Below, one piece after another: positions 27,758 to 36,058 of a stretch of 40,879 bases of DNA. Every line of letters starts with the position of its first letter. Positions within the stretch are counted from its first letter, which is position 1. Origin of the DNA: Candidatus Stercoripulliclostridium merdipullorum (lineage in GTDB: Bacteria; Bacillota; Clostridia; Christensenellales; DTU072); the NCBI GenBank assembly GCA_018713745.1, contig DVOH01000028.1, forward strand, positions 1-40,879, read 5' to 3'. The position numbers and the translations under genes are program-made. The notes beneath the pieces are model-generated. The model had not been told where the DNA came from, searched no databases, and saw nothing but the letters and a program-made list of their open reading frames with translations.

Positions 27758-28306
27758 ATGAATCCGAACAAAACCGCCATCCTTGTCGTCGACATGCTCA
27801 ACGACTTTGTCACGGGCGCGCTGAAGTGCGACCGCGGACTTGCCATTGTTCCCGCTACGGCACGCCTGCTTGACGGAGCGCGCAAAAAAGGCGTCCCCGT
27901 CATATTCTGCAACGACGCGCACATCAAAGGCGTCGATCACGAACTCAAACTTTGGGGCGATCACGCCATTGCCGGAACCGAAGGCGCAAAAGTTATTCCC
28001 GAACTCAATCTGTCGGAAAAGGATTATGTCGTGCCGAAACGCCGTTACAGCGGCTTTTTCCGTACCGATCTCGAGCTTCTGCTCCGCGAACTCGGCGTCG
28101 AAACCGTCATCATGACGGGGCTCCACACGCATATGTGCGTGCGCCATACCTCCGCCGACGCCTATTGCTTAGGATACGAAGTCGTCGTCGCCGCCGACGC
28201 AACCGACAGCTTTACCGAAGCCGATTATCTTGCCGGACTCGACTATCTCAAAGCCGTCTACGGCGCAAAGATCGAAACCGTCGACAGTCTGCTTGCACAG
28301 TTCTGA
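27758..28306 (+). CDS. Isochorismatase/nicotinamidase-like cysteine hydrolase
   Basis: MNPNKTAILVVDMLNDFVTGALKC..., 'TGLHTHMCVRHTSADAYCLGYEVVVAADAT'. Confidence 0.88.
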   Translation: MNPNKTAILVVDMLNDFVTGALKCDRGLAIVPATARLLDGARKKGVPVIFCNDAHIKGVDHELKLWGDHAIAGTEGAKVIPELNLSEKDYVVPKRRYSGFFRTDLELLLRELGVETVIMTGLHTHMCVRHTSADAYCLGYEVVVAADATDSFTEADYLAGLDYLKAVYGAKIETVDSLLAQF

Positions 28307-28348
28307 CGCCGCCATAGCGCCCTCTCCGCGCGCCCTTCCGATTGGGGA

Positions 28349-28377
28349 TGGACAACCTCCCCGCCTTGTGCTATACT
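28349..28377 (+). promoter_or_regulatory. Promoter of the ferredoxin gene
   Basis: TGGACA (28349-28354) - 17 nt - TATACT (28372-28377). Confidence 0.6.
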
Positions 28378-28398
28378 GAAGTCAAACGGGAGGTAATT

Positions 28399-28785
28399 AT
28401 GGCATTTTATATCGATTCCGACCGCTGCGTCGACTGCGGCTACTGCAAAACCGTTTGCCTGTTCGGCGCCGTCGAAGAGCGCAAGCTCGACGACGGACGG
28501 TATGTCTTTGCCATCAACGACCGCTGTCACGGCTGTGCCCAGTGCGCCGAAGGCTGTCTGGTCGGATGCATTCTGCCCGCCGAAGGTCACCGCCCCATCG
28601 CCGAAGTCACCATCGACCCCGCGCGTTGCAACGGTTGCTCCCTTTGTCACCACATTTGCCCCGCGTTTGCCGTCGAGGGCGAACTAAAAGTATCGTTTCA
28701 CATTCTGCAAGAGCGTTGCATCCACTGCGGTCTGTGCGCTTCGCGCTGTAAGCAAAAAGCGATCGACGTCCGCTACGCACAATAA
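28399..28785 (+). CDS. Ferredoxin-like protein with four CxxCxxCxxxC motifs
   Basis: CVDCGYCKTVC, CHGCAQCAEGC, CNGCSLCHHIC, CIHCGLCASRC; RBS ggaggt. Confidence 0.88.
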   Translation: MAFYIDSDRCVDCGYCKTVCLFGAVEERKLDDGRYVFAINDRCHGCAQCAEGCLVGCILPAEGHRPIAEVTIDPARCNGCSLCHHICPAFAVEGELKVSFHILQERCIHCGLCASRCKQKAIDVRYAQ

Positions 28786-28807
28786 CGATATCGTTTTTTC
28801 GGGCAAT

Positions 28808-28835
28808 AAAAAACGGGAGTTCGGACTCCCGTTTT
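28808..28835. terminator. Bidirectional terminator between convergent genes
   Basis: aaaacgggagt-tcgg-actcccgtttt. Confidence 0.8.
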
Positions 28836-28840
28836 CCGCT

Positions 28841-29434
28841 TTACGCGTTGTCGTTGAGTTTGAGCATAACTTCGCCCTGCTTCGCCTGGCAAAGCGGACA
28901 AATCTGAAACGCTTCCTTCCCCTCTTCTTCGTAGCCGCACCCCGAACACTTCCATTTGACAACGTGATCCTTCTTGTACAGCGTGCCGCTTTTCATCTGC
29001 TGATACAGATCTTGGAACAACAGACGGTGACAGTTTTCGACCTGTCGGACGTTTTTGTAAAGCCCCGCGATGTCTTTGAACCCTTCTTCGCAGGCAATCT
29101 TCTCGTAGGTCGCGTAAATTTCGTCGCTCTCTTTGCCTTCGTCCTCTGCCGCAAAACGCAGGTTGTCGAGGAGATTCCACTTTTCCTTGAAAGGATAGCC
29201 CGCCGAAATATCGATGTTGTCAATCGTACCGCTGCAGGCGGTCTGGATGAACGAGTAGAACATTCTTGCATGATTGAACTCGTTGTATACCACTTTGTCG
29301 ATCAAATCGGCAAGCGCTTTGTACCCCGCTTCCCTCGCTCCGTACTCGATAAAGCGGTACCGCACCATTGCTTGACACTCTCCGGCATACGATTTTGCCA
29401 GATTCTGATAAGTTTTGCTGTCGATCAGTTTCAT
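28841..29434 (-). CDS. Rubrerythrin family protein
   Basis: Ferritin-like 'AKSYAGECQAMVRYRFIEYGAREAGYK' and C-terminal rubredoxin-like 'WKCSGCGYEEEGKEAFQICPLCQAKQ'. Confidence 0.9.
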   Translation of the reverse strand: MKLIDSKTYQNLAKSYAGECQAMVRYRFIEYGAREAGYKALADLIDKVVYNEFNHARMFYSFIQTACSGTIDNIDISAGYPFKEKWNLLDNLRFAAEDEGKESDEIYATYEKIACEEGFKDIAGLYKNVRQVENCHRLLFQDLYQQMKSGTLYKKDHVVKWKCSGCGYEEEGKEAFQICPLCQAKQGEVMLKLNDNA

Positions 29435-29507
29435 ATTAACCTCCGGTCTTGGAATACGCATTAGTATTGCCGATCCCGCGTCGTTTATACGCCCGGAGCG
29501 GACAATC

Positions 29508-29536
29508 TTGACAGAATTCCGGCGATCCATTATAAT
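29508..29536 (+). promoter_or_regulatory. Perfect consensus sigma-A promoter
   Basis: TTGACA (29508-29513) - 17 nt - TATAAT (29531-29536). Confidence 0.85.
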
Positions 29537-29573
29537 ATAACCAAATAAATCTAACCCGAAAAGGAGGATTTGT

Positions 29574-31625
29574 ATGGATCAAAAATATCAAGCGCTTTTT
29601 ACCCCCTGGAAAATCGGCAACCTCGAAATCAAAAACCGTATCGTCATGTGTTCGATGGGCGGAACCTGCCTTTTCGGATTTGCCGAACCCAACCACTGGG
29701 ACAAAGAAGCAGCCCGTCTTATCCTCGAAGTCGCAAAAAACAACTGCGGTCTGATTCTGCCGGGCATCGCTCCCATTCACGATCTGGTCGGCAGCAAATG
29801 GCTGTATCAGGGCGAACGAAAATTCAAAAAACTTAAGGAATTCATGGACGAAATCCACAAGACCGGCGCAAAGCTGTTTGTACAGATCACCGCCGGCTTC
29901 GGACGGTCGTTTGCCGTCAGCGGTCTGACCGAAATGGTTCACACCAATCCGCTTTTGCGCGGGATGCTCAAACCCTTCATCAACGTTGACCGTCTGACGA
30001 TGGCGCCTTCCGAAGCGCCCAACCGCTGGTCGGACAAAGTGACCAGCCGCGCCATGACCCAAAAAGAAATCCGAGATATCGTCGACGGATTTGCCCTGGT
30101 TGCCAAAAAATGTAAAGAAGCCGGCGTCGACGGCGTCGAAGTGCATGCCGTACACGAAGGTTATCTCCTCGATCAGTTCACGCTCCCCTATGTCAACAAG
30201 CGGACGGACGAATACGGCGGAAACTTTGAAAACCGCTACCGCTTCGCCGTCGAAATTCTCAACGCGATCAAAGCCGCCTGCGGCAAGGATTATCCCGTAT
30301 CCCTGCGTTACTCCGTCGTTTCCAAGACCAAAGACTTCCGTCTGGGCGCGCTCCCTTGCGAAGGCGACGACTATACCGAAGTGGGCAGAGATCTCGAAGA
30401 AGGCATCCGCGCGGCAAAATATCTCCAAGACGCGGGCTATGATATGCTCAACTGCGACAACGGCACTTACGACGCCTGGTATTGGTCGCATCCCCCGATG
30501 TACATGCCCCAAAACTGCAACTTCCGCGAAGCCGAACTGGTCAAAGAAGCGGTCGATATTCCCGTCGTCGTTGCGGGACGCAACGAGCCGGATTACACCG
30601 CGGAGAAGATTGCCTCGGGCAAAATCGACGCCATGGGCGTGGCGCGGCAATTCCTTGCCGATCCCGAGTGGATCACCAAGCTGATGGAAGATCGCGTCGA
30701 CGATATCCGTCCCTGTATCTGCTGCCACAACGGATGCTTCAATCTGTCCAAATACGAAGGGACGCCCAACCTGCAATCGCTTGCCGAAACCAAAGCGATG
30801 TGCCGCTGTGCCGTCAACCCGATCTCGATGAACTCCCGCAAGTATCACATCACACCGACCGAAAATCCCCGCAAATTTGCCGTCGTCGGCGGCGGAATCG
30901 GCGGAATGGAAACGGCACGGGTTCTCGCAATGCGCGGACACAAAGTCGAACTCTACGAAAAGACGGGCGAACTGGGCGGAGTATTTATCCCGGCGGCGTC
31001 CTTTGACTTCAAAGAGAAAGACCGCGATCTTATCGCCTGGTACCGCAAGCAGCTTGCCGATCTCGGCGTCAAAGTTCATCTGAATACCGAAGTCAACGAC
31101 GTCAAAGCTCTCGATGCCGACGAAGTGATCGTCGCAACGGGCGCGACGGCGCGCAAGCTTCGCGTCCCCGGCGCCGAAAAGGCGATCGAAGCGGTATCGT
31201 ATCTCAACGACCGCAGTCAGGTCGGCGAAACCGTCATCGTTGTCGGCGGAAGCCTGACGGGGTGCGAAATCGCCTACGAACTCTATCTGAGCGGCAAAAA
31301 ACCCGTTATCATCGAGATGAAAAACGATCTGATGGCGGCGCCCGGCATCTGTCTTGCCAACACCTCCTACCTCAGAGACTTCTTCAAACTGAAACAAGTC
31401 CCCGTATATCTCAATTCAACCGTCAAAGAAATTACCGACAAAGGCGTCGTTGCCGTCGATCGGAGCGGCAAAGAAACAACGATCGCCGGCGACTCGGTGA
31501 TCCTTTGCGTCGGATACGTTCCGCAACCGTTGGTCAAATCCAAAAATCTTGTCGGCGACTGTTACGAAGTCGGCAACATTATGACGGCGATTCAACGCGC
31601 GTGGGACGTCGCAATGGCAAAATAA
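29574..31625 (+). CDS. OYE-like NADH:flavin oxidoreductase (2-enoate/2,4-dienoyl-CoA reductase type)
   Basis: TIM-barrel 'LFTPWKIGNLEIKNRIVMCSMGG', 'GVDGVEVHAVHEGYLLDQFTLPYVNKRTDEYGG', Fe-S 'CICCHNGC', NAD/FAD 'FAVVGGGIGGMETARVLAMRGHKVELYEK'. Confidence 0.9.
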   Translation: MDQKYQALFTPWKIGNLEIKNRIVMCSMGGTCLFGFAEPNHWDKEAARLILEVAKNNCGLILPGIAPIHDLVGSKWLYQGERKFKKLKEFMDEIHKTGAKLFVQITAGFGRSFAVSGLTEMVHTNPLLRGMLKPFINVDRLTMAPSEAPNRWSDKVTSRAMTQKEIRDIVDGFALVAKKCKEAGVDGVEVHAVHEGYLLDQFTLPYVNKRTDEYGGNFENRYRFAVEILNAIKAACGKDYPVSLRYSVVSKTKDFRLGALPCEGDDYTEVGRDLEEGIRAAKYLQDAGYDMLNCDNGTYDAWYWSHPPMYMPQNCNFREAELVKEAVDIPVVVAGRNEPDYTAEKIASGKIDAMGVARQFLADPEWITKLMEDRVDDIRPCICCHNGCFNLSKYEGTPNLQSLAETKAMCRCAVNPISMNSRKYHITPTENPRKFAVVGGGIGGMETARVLAMRGHKVELYEKTGELGGVFIPAASFDFKEKDRDLIAWYRKQLADLGVKVHLNTEVNDVKALDADEVIVATGATARKLRVPGAEKAIEAVSYLNDRSQVGETVIVVGGSLTGCEIAYELYLSGKKPVIIEMKNDLMAAPGICLANTSYLRDFFKLKQVPVYLNSTVKEITDKGVVAVDRSGKETTIAGDSVILCVGYVPQPLVKSKNLVGDCYEVGNIMTAIQRAWDVAMAK

Positions 31626-31643
31626 CACTTGTTTTTCAAAACG

Positions 31644-31676
31644 AAACGCCCTGCTCCGGCAGGGCGTTTTGCTTTT
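31644..31676. terminator. Terminator downstream of the OYE-like gene
   Basis: aaacgccctgc-tccg-gcagggcgttttgctttt. Confidence 0.75.
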
Positions 31677-31708
31677 CGATCGGTTTACGCTTTTCGTCAG
31701 ACCCTTTC

Positions 31709-32143
31709 CTATCCCAAGCGATCGACGCCCGCTCGGTCAAAGACGCCGCAGCAAGCGATGTTTTGCCTCCCGATCGCCCGTCGGAACAGCCGCACGGGAT
31801 TGAGATACCACCGCAGGATATGCTTGCGATCGGACAACACGACAATTTTCTTTGCCCCCATCGCCGCCGCGATCGGGACCGAAAACAGCGCGTTCTGTCG
31901 GGTGGTCAGACTCTCGCTTTCCTCTTTCAGCAATCCTTCCTCCGTCCCGCACGCAAGGAGATAGTCTTTCATCGCTTTGCTCTCGGGAATTCCGCTTGCT
32001 TTGTTGGCAACCCCGCCCGACAAAATTACCTTCCGCGGCTTTAAGCGTTCGATGGCGTAACGCGTCAGCTCCAGCCTCTCTCTGAGGCAGTCCGTCATGC
32101 TTCCGTCATCGTTCAGGCGATTGCCCAGTACCACTATAATCAT
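31709..32143 (-). CDS. YdcF/DUF218-like protein
   Basis: MIIVVLGNRLNDDGSMTDCLRERLELTRYAIERLKPRKVILSGGVANKASGIPESKAM; RBS gggagg. Confidence 0.8.
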   Translation of the reverse strand: MIIVVLGNRLNDDGSMTDCLRERLELTRYAIERLKPRKVILSGGVANKASGIPESKAMKDYLLACGTEEGLLKEESESLTTRQNALFSVPIAAAMGAKKIVVLSDRKHILRWYLNPVRLFRRAIGRQNIACCGVFDRAGVDRLG

Positions 32144-32177
32144 ATTTACCCTCCCGTTCGGTTGTCGCAATACATTT

Positions 32178-33164
32178 TTACGCTTTACGCGCAATGCCGA
32201 GTTCTTCCGCCACTTCCTGCAGGCGTCGGATATCCTCTTCGATTTGCTTGCCGTTCGTGTCCGGCGCAACGTTGACTACCAACAGATTCTGCCGCTCGGT
32301 CAACAAGCGGTATTTTTCCACGATAAAATCCTTCTCCACCGGCTTGTCCGCCGCGTATTTGCTGTCCCAGAACCAGTTGTTCATATTCCGGATGCAAATC
32401 GTCGCTTCAAACGGTAAATAATAAAGTTCTCCGTCGTGCGCATACAGTTTCGGGTCGTCTTCCCGTGTAAAATGCGGATCGAACAATCGGAAGTCGCTCG
32501 GAAAATATTTGATCGGCATCCCCTCCCGATACCGCTCGGGCAAATACCGATTCGACGGCTTTTTGCGCCGTGGATTGCCGATCGTTGTGTTGACCGCAAC
32601 CGCGCAGTCGGGCTGTAACGTATGCACGAGGTCATAGATTTTGTCAAGATGCCATCGCTTCGGACGCTTGTCCCAACCGCCGTCCAGCCACAATTCCACC
32701 ACCTTGCCGTATTTGCCGCCCAACAGTTCGGTGAGCTGTCGGCACATATACTCCGTGTATGCCGCATCGTCCCGATAACACCGTTCGTGGCGGTCCCACA
32801 GCGAATAGTACAGCCCGAGCCCGACGCCGTAGCGCGTGCACGCCTTGGCGACTTCCGCAACAACGTCTGTCGTGTTTCCGCTGTTGTTGACCCCGTAATC
32901 GGTATATTGGGTATCCCAAAGGCAGAATCCGTCATGATGCTTCGTGATCAGGACCACATAGTTCATCCCCGCTTCGTAGGCGTTCCGTACCCACCCGTCC
33001 GCGTCGATCGCGGTCGGCTTGTACCCCGACGCCGGCAACGTCCCGTCCGACCACTTTTTGTCAAAAAACGTATTGATCCCGAAGTGAATAAACATGCCGT
33101 ATCGCCGCGCAATCTGCGCTTGTTGCACAGGATTTGGCTTTGTGGAAGGAAGCAATCGTTTCAT
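32178..33164 (-). CDS. Alpha-L-fucosidase (GH29-like)
   Basis: 'YGMFIHFGINTFFDKKWSDG', 'MNYVVLITKHHDGFCLWDTQYTDYGV', 'YYSLWDRHE', 'VVELWLDGGWDK'. Confidence 0.85.
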   Translation of the reverse strand: MKRLLPSTKPNPVQQAQIARRYGMFIHFGINTFFDKKWSDGTLPASGYKPTAIDADGWVRNAYEAGMNYVVLITKHHDGFCLWDTQYTDYGVNNSGNTTDVVAEVAKACTRYGVGLGLYYSLWDRHERCYRDDAAYTEYMCRQLTELLGGKYGKVVELWLDGGWDKRPKRWHLDKIYDLVHTLQPDCAVAVNTTIGNPRRKKPSNRYLPERYREGMPIKYFPSDFRLFDPHFTREDDPKLYAHDGELYYLPFEATICIRNMNNWFWDSKYAADKPVEKDFIVEKYRLLTERQNLLVVNVAPDTNGKQIEEDIRRLQEVAEELGIARKA

Positions 33165-33284
33165 ATCCGCATCTCCTTTGCTTTATATTCATTATAACAT
33201 ACCTTCCGCTTCGGCGCACGGCAAATTTTTGCCCGTCAAGCACAATCGCTCGCCTTCGGTGACGCCATCCCAAGCCTTGACGGA

Positions 33285-33313
33285 TTGACAGATCGACGAC
33301 CGCCCGATATAAT
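33285..33313 (+). promoter_or_regulatory. Perfect consensus sigma-A promoter
   Basis: TTGACA (33285-33290) - 17 nt - TATAAT (33308-33313). Confidence 0.85.
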
Positions 33314-33343
33314 AAATACGAATCGGTATAAGGAGATTTTTTG

Positions 33344-34906
33344 ATGGCTGCTTTGCGCTCTTTCTTTTCCCGTAAATCCGTCTTGCTGACGGTTTGGATG
33401 TTTGCTTCCGTTGCCCCATGGCTGTTTTATATCTGCCGAACGGGTCAGGTTTTTATCGACATCGTGCTGTTTAAGGGGTTTTCTTCCTCGCTGTTCGCCC
33501 TTATGATCGCATCGGCAATTTCAGCCACCGTTCTCGCTTTTTTGCGGATTCGCTCTTCCCGCCTGAAAGACGCAAGACTCCTCCCTTCCCCCTTCCTCGG
33601 TTGGAGTGTGGCGTCCTTTGTTTTGACGTTTGTCTTCACCGTCGTCTGGATTGCCTCGCTTGCCACGATGGGCAAAGAGTCCTCTCCCGTCGCACTCCGC
33701 ATGCTCCTTCCCACCCTGCCGATCGGCGCAGCCGTCATTGCGGCGGTGTTTTTCGCGCTGTTCTTTCCCGCACTCTCTTCCCCCAAACTCCGCACGGCAA
33801 TCGCCGTCGTCACGATTGCCGCTTTGCTCTTCGGAACGATCGGCACCCTTTATCCTCTCAGCAAATTCCGCTTTCTTGCCGATCCCATGGTTCTCGATAC
33901 CGGAAAAGGCTACTCGATCGTCTTTGCAACCAATACTTCGGGCACGGGCTTTGTCCGATACGACTACGGCGGAAAAACCTATACCCTTTACGACACCGAC
34001 AACGGCAGAAAAGAAAACGCTCTCATCCACAGCGTTTTTGTTCCCTACGAGCATCTCGACGGCAATGCCTACACCGTGGGCGCAACCCGCGTGATTGACG
34101 AACTCAGCTACGGCGGCACCAACGGCAAAACCATTGTCAGCGACATCTACCGTTTTTCCGAACGCAATCGGAACGACCAAACGACTTACCTCTCGGTATC
34201 CGATTGGCACACGTTTAACGACCTTGCCCTCCGCACGGCATCGCTCCGCACGGAATATGACGGAATCCTCCTGCTCGGCGACGCTTTGCCGGGACTGCAG
34301 TTTGAAGAAGAAGCGGCGGAATATATCGTCAAATTCGGAGGAGATTTGTCGGGCGGAACGATCCCGGTCGTATACGTCCGCGGCAATCACGAAACGCGCG
34401 GGGCATACGCCACCGAACTTTCGGGCGCACTGGGGTTGGAAAAATTCTATTATACCGTCGAAACCGACGCCTGTCGTTTTGTGGTACTGGACAGTGCCGA
34501 AGACAAAAACGACGACCACCCCGAATACGGCGGAATGACCGACTACACCGCCCACCGCACACAAATGGTCGAGTGGCTGGAAGGACTGACTCCCTCCGAA
34601 AAACCGACGGTCATCCTAAGCCACGCCCCCGAAATCTGCATTGAAAACGATCTCCGCGCGCGTGCGTTTGCCGCGATCGAATCCCTCAACGCCACGCTGA
34701 TGGTCAGTGGGCATTATCATGTTGCGGAGATGCGCAAAGAAAACGATCTCGATATCCTGCTCGACGGCGGACATAGCGGAAAATCCTTTGTCGCATCCGC
34801 CCTGACTCTGACCCGGACGGGAATCGGGATCGAAGCATGGAACGACAAAGGGACCACCGTTCTGACCCACACAATCGACTACCGTACCCCCGCTGCCGAT
34901 TGCTGA
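33344..34906 (+). CDS. Membrane-anchored calcineurin-like metallophosphoesterase
   Basis: N-terminal TM segments; 'YLSVSDWHTFN', 'ILLLGDALPG', 'VVYVRGNHETRG', 'VILSHAPE', 'LMVSGHYHVAEM'. Confidence 0.82.
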   Translation: MAALRSFFSRKSVLLTVWMFASVAPWLFYICRTGQVFIDIVLFKGFSSSLFALMIASAISATVLAFLRIRSSRLKDARLLPSPFLGWSVASFVLTFVFTVVWIASLATMGKESSPVALRMLLPTLPIGAAVIAAVFFALFFPALSSPKLRTAIAVVTIAALLFGTIGTLYPLSKFRFLADPMVLDTGKGYSIVFATNTSGTGFVRYDYGGKTYTLYDTDNGRKENALIHSVFVPYEHLDGNAYTVGATRVIDELSYGGTNGKTIVSDIYRFSERNRNDQTTYLSVSDWHTFNDLALRTASLRTEYDGILLLGDALPGLQFEEEAAEYIVKFGGDLSGGTIPVVYVRGNHETRGAYATELSGALGLEKFYYTVETDACRFVVLDSAEDKNDDHPEYGGMTDYTAHRTQMVEWLEGLTPSEKPTVILSHAPEICIENDLRARAFAAIESLNATLMVSGHYHVAEMRKENDLDILLDGGHSGKSFVASALTLTRTGIGIEAWNDKGTTVLTHTIDYRTPAADC

Positions 34907-34915
34907 AACACCGAC

Positions 34916-36058
34916 TTAACGATAAAAAATCGCGCCTCCCGTCAAGACGATCATCTTGACCGCCTGCGCCGAAAAATCGTCCGCCGTAACAAACAGCGGC
35001 TTGTCAAGCCGTCCTCTTGCCAATATTTTGACGGCATCCGCCCGCATCGGCACCAATCCCGCTTGCTTTAATCGATCGACGTCGACCCGATCTCCCGCCG
35101 AAAACCGTGCGGCGATCGTATCGATATTCACCGCGAATTTTTTGCCCGTTTTGCGTTTTCCGTCCGCGGCTGCCGCAATCAGCCGTTCCGCCGTCCGATC
35201 GGACATCAGTCGATCGGCTTCGTCGGGGCTGACACTTTGTTGCAGACGGTTGCCCCGATGAATCAGCTCGAAATCTTCGGGCTTCGGTTGTTCCCCTTCG
35301 ATCACGCGAATCCACCCGCAGGCAATCAGACTTTCGGTCGTCCGATACGCATAAGTTTGCACGCCGGGCACTTCGGGCGGATTTTCGCGCCGCTTCAGCC
35401 CCGCTTTTTGCGCCGCAAGTCCGATCAGCTCGGCGGCATAGCGCACCCCGCGCTTCGACTTGACTTTGACAAACGTCGGAACTTTGGCATATCGCTTGAC
35501 TTCGGACGCGTCATGCGCAAAGTATTTTGCGCCCACGCTGTCGCCTTCGTCGAGCGCAAGATAGAGATACAACGTTTTGCCGCGGATGGCAAACTTGGCA
35601 AACGTCGCCCTGCCCGCATAAAAACACGCATTGTGCCAGGTTTCCCGACTACGGATTTTTTCGTATTCCGTCAGGCATTTCGACAATGCAACGTAATACT
35701 CCTTGGTCGATTGCTCCGACTGAATCAGCTTGGCGCGGAAGGAGCGATACAGCCTGCGCCGTCTTTTCGACAAAAGGGAACCTTCTCCGGTTTCGTCCGA
35801 CTCCGCCGTTGCCGTAAGGACGGGGGCGGCGATCCAATCGTCCGCCATGTCCTCGTCCGCCGCGGCGGGGGACGTCTCGGCGGGTATCGATTCGTCATCC
35901 GCCTTTTCGAGCGGCGCTTGCGTCGTTTTGCGCCGATTAAAAGCTGCCCCTGCCAGTCCGATCAACAGCAACGAACACAGTCCCGTCAGAATCGACGTGC
36001 CGACCAATTGCCCCTCGGCAATCAGCGCACCGATCAATCCGGAAATTGCCGCATTCAT
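34916..36058 (-). CDS. Membrane-anchored protein of unknown function with a C-terminal ribosomal L15-like domain
   Basis: ORF 34916..36133; ATG at 36058 overlaps the upstream stop. TM 'ILTGLCSLLLIGLAGAAFNRRK'; C-terminus 'VDVDRLKQAGLVPMRADAVKILARGRLDKPLFVTADDFSAQAVKMIVLTGGAIF'. Confidence 0.65.
   Translation of the reverse strand: MNAAISGLIGALIAEGQLVGTSILTGLCSLLLIGLAGAAFNRRKTTQAPLEKADDESIPAETSPAAADEDMADDWIAAPVLTATAESDETGEGSLLSKRRRRLYRSFRAKLIQSEQSTKEYYVALSKCLTEYEKIRSRETWHNACFYAGRATFAKFAIRGKTLYLYLALDEGDSVGAKYFAHDASEVKRYAKVPTFVKVKSKRGVRYAAELIGLAAQKAGLKRRENPPEVPGVQTYAYRTTESLIACGWIRVIEGEQPKPEDFELIHRGNRLQQSVSPDEADRLMSDRTAERLIAAAADGKRKTGKKFAVNIDTIAARFSAGDRVDVDRLKQAGLVPMRADAVKILARGRLDKPLFVTADDFSAQAVKMIVLTGGAIFYR

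Noticed and set aside
27614-28147. 177-aa minus-strand ORF
   Set aside because: Antisense to the isochorismatase-like gene and its promoter.
29436-31397. 653-aa minus-strand ORF
   Set aside because: Antisense to the OYE-like reductase, which has its own consensus promoter, RBS and domain motifs.
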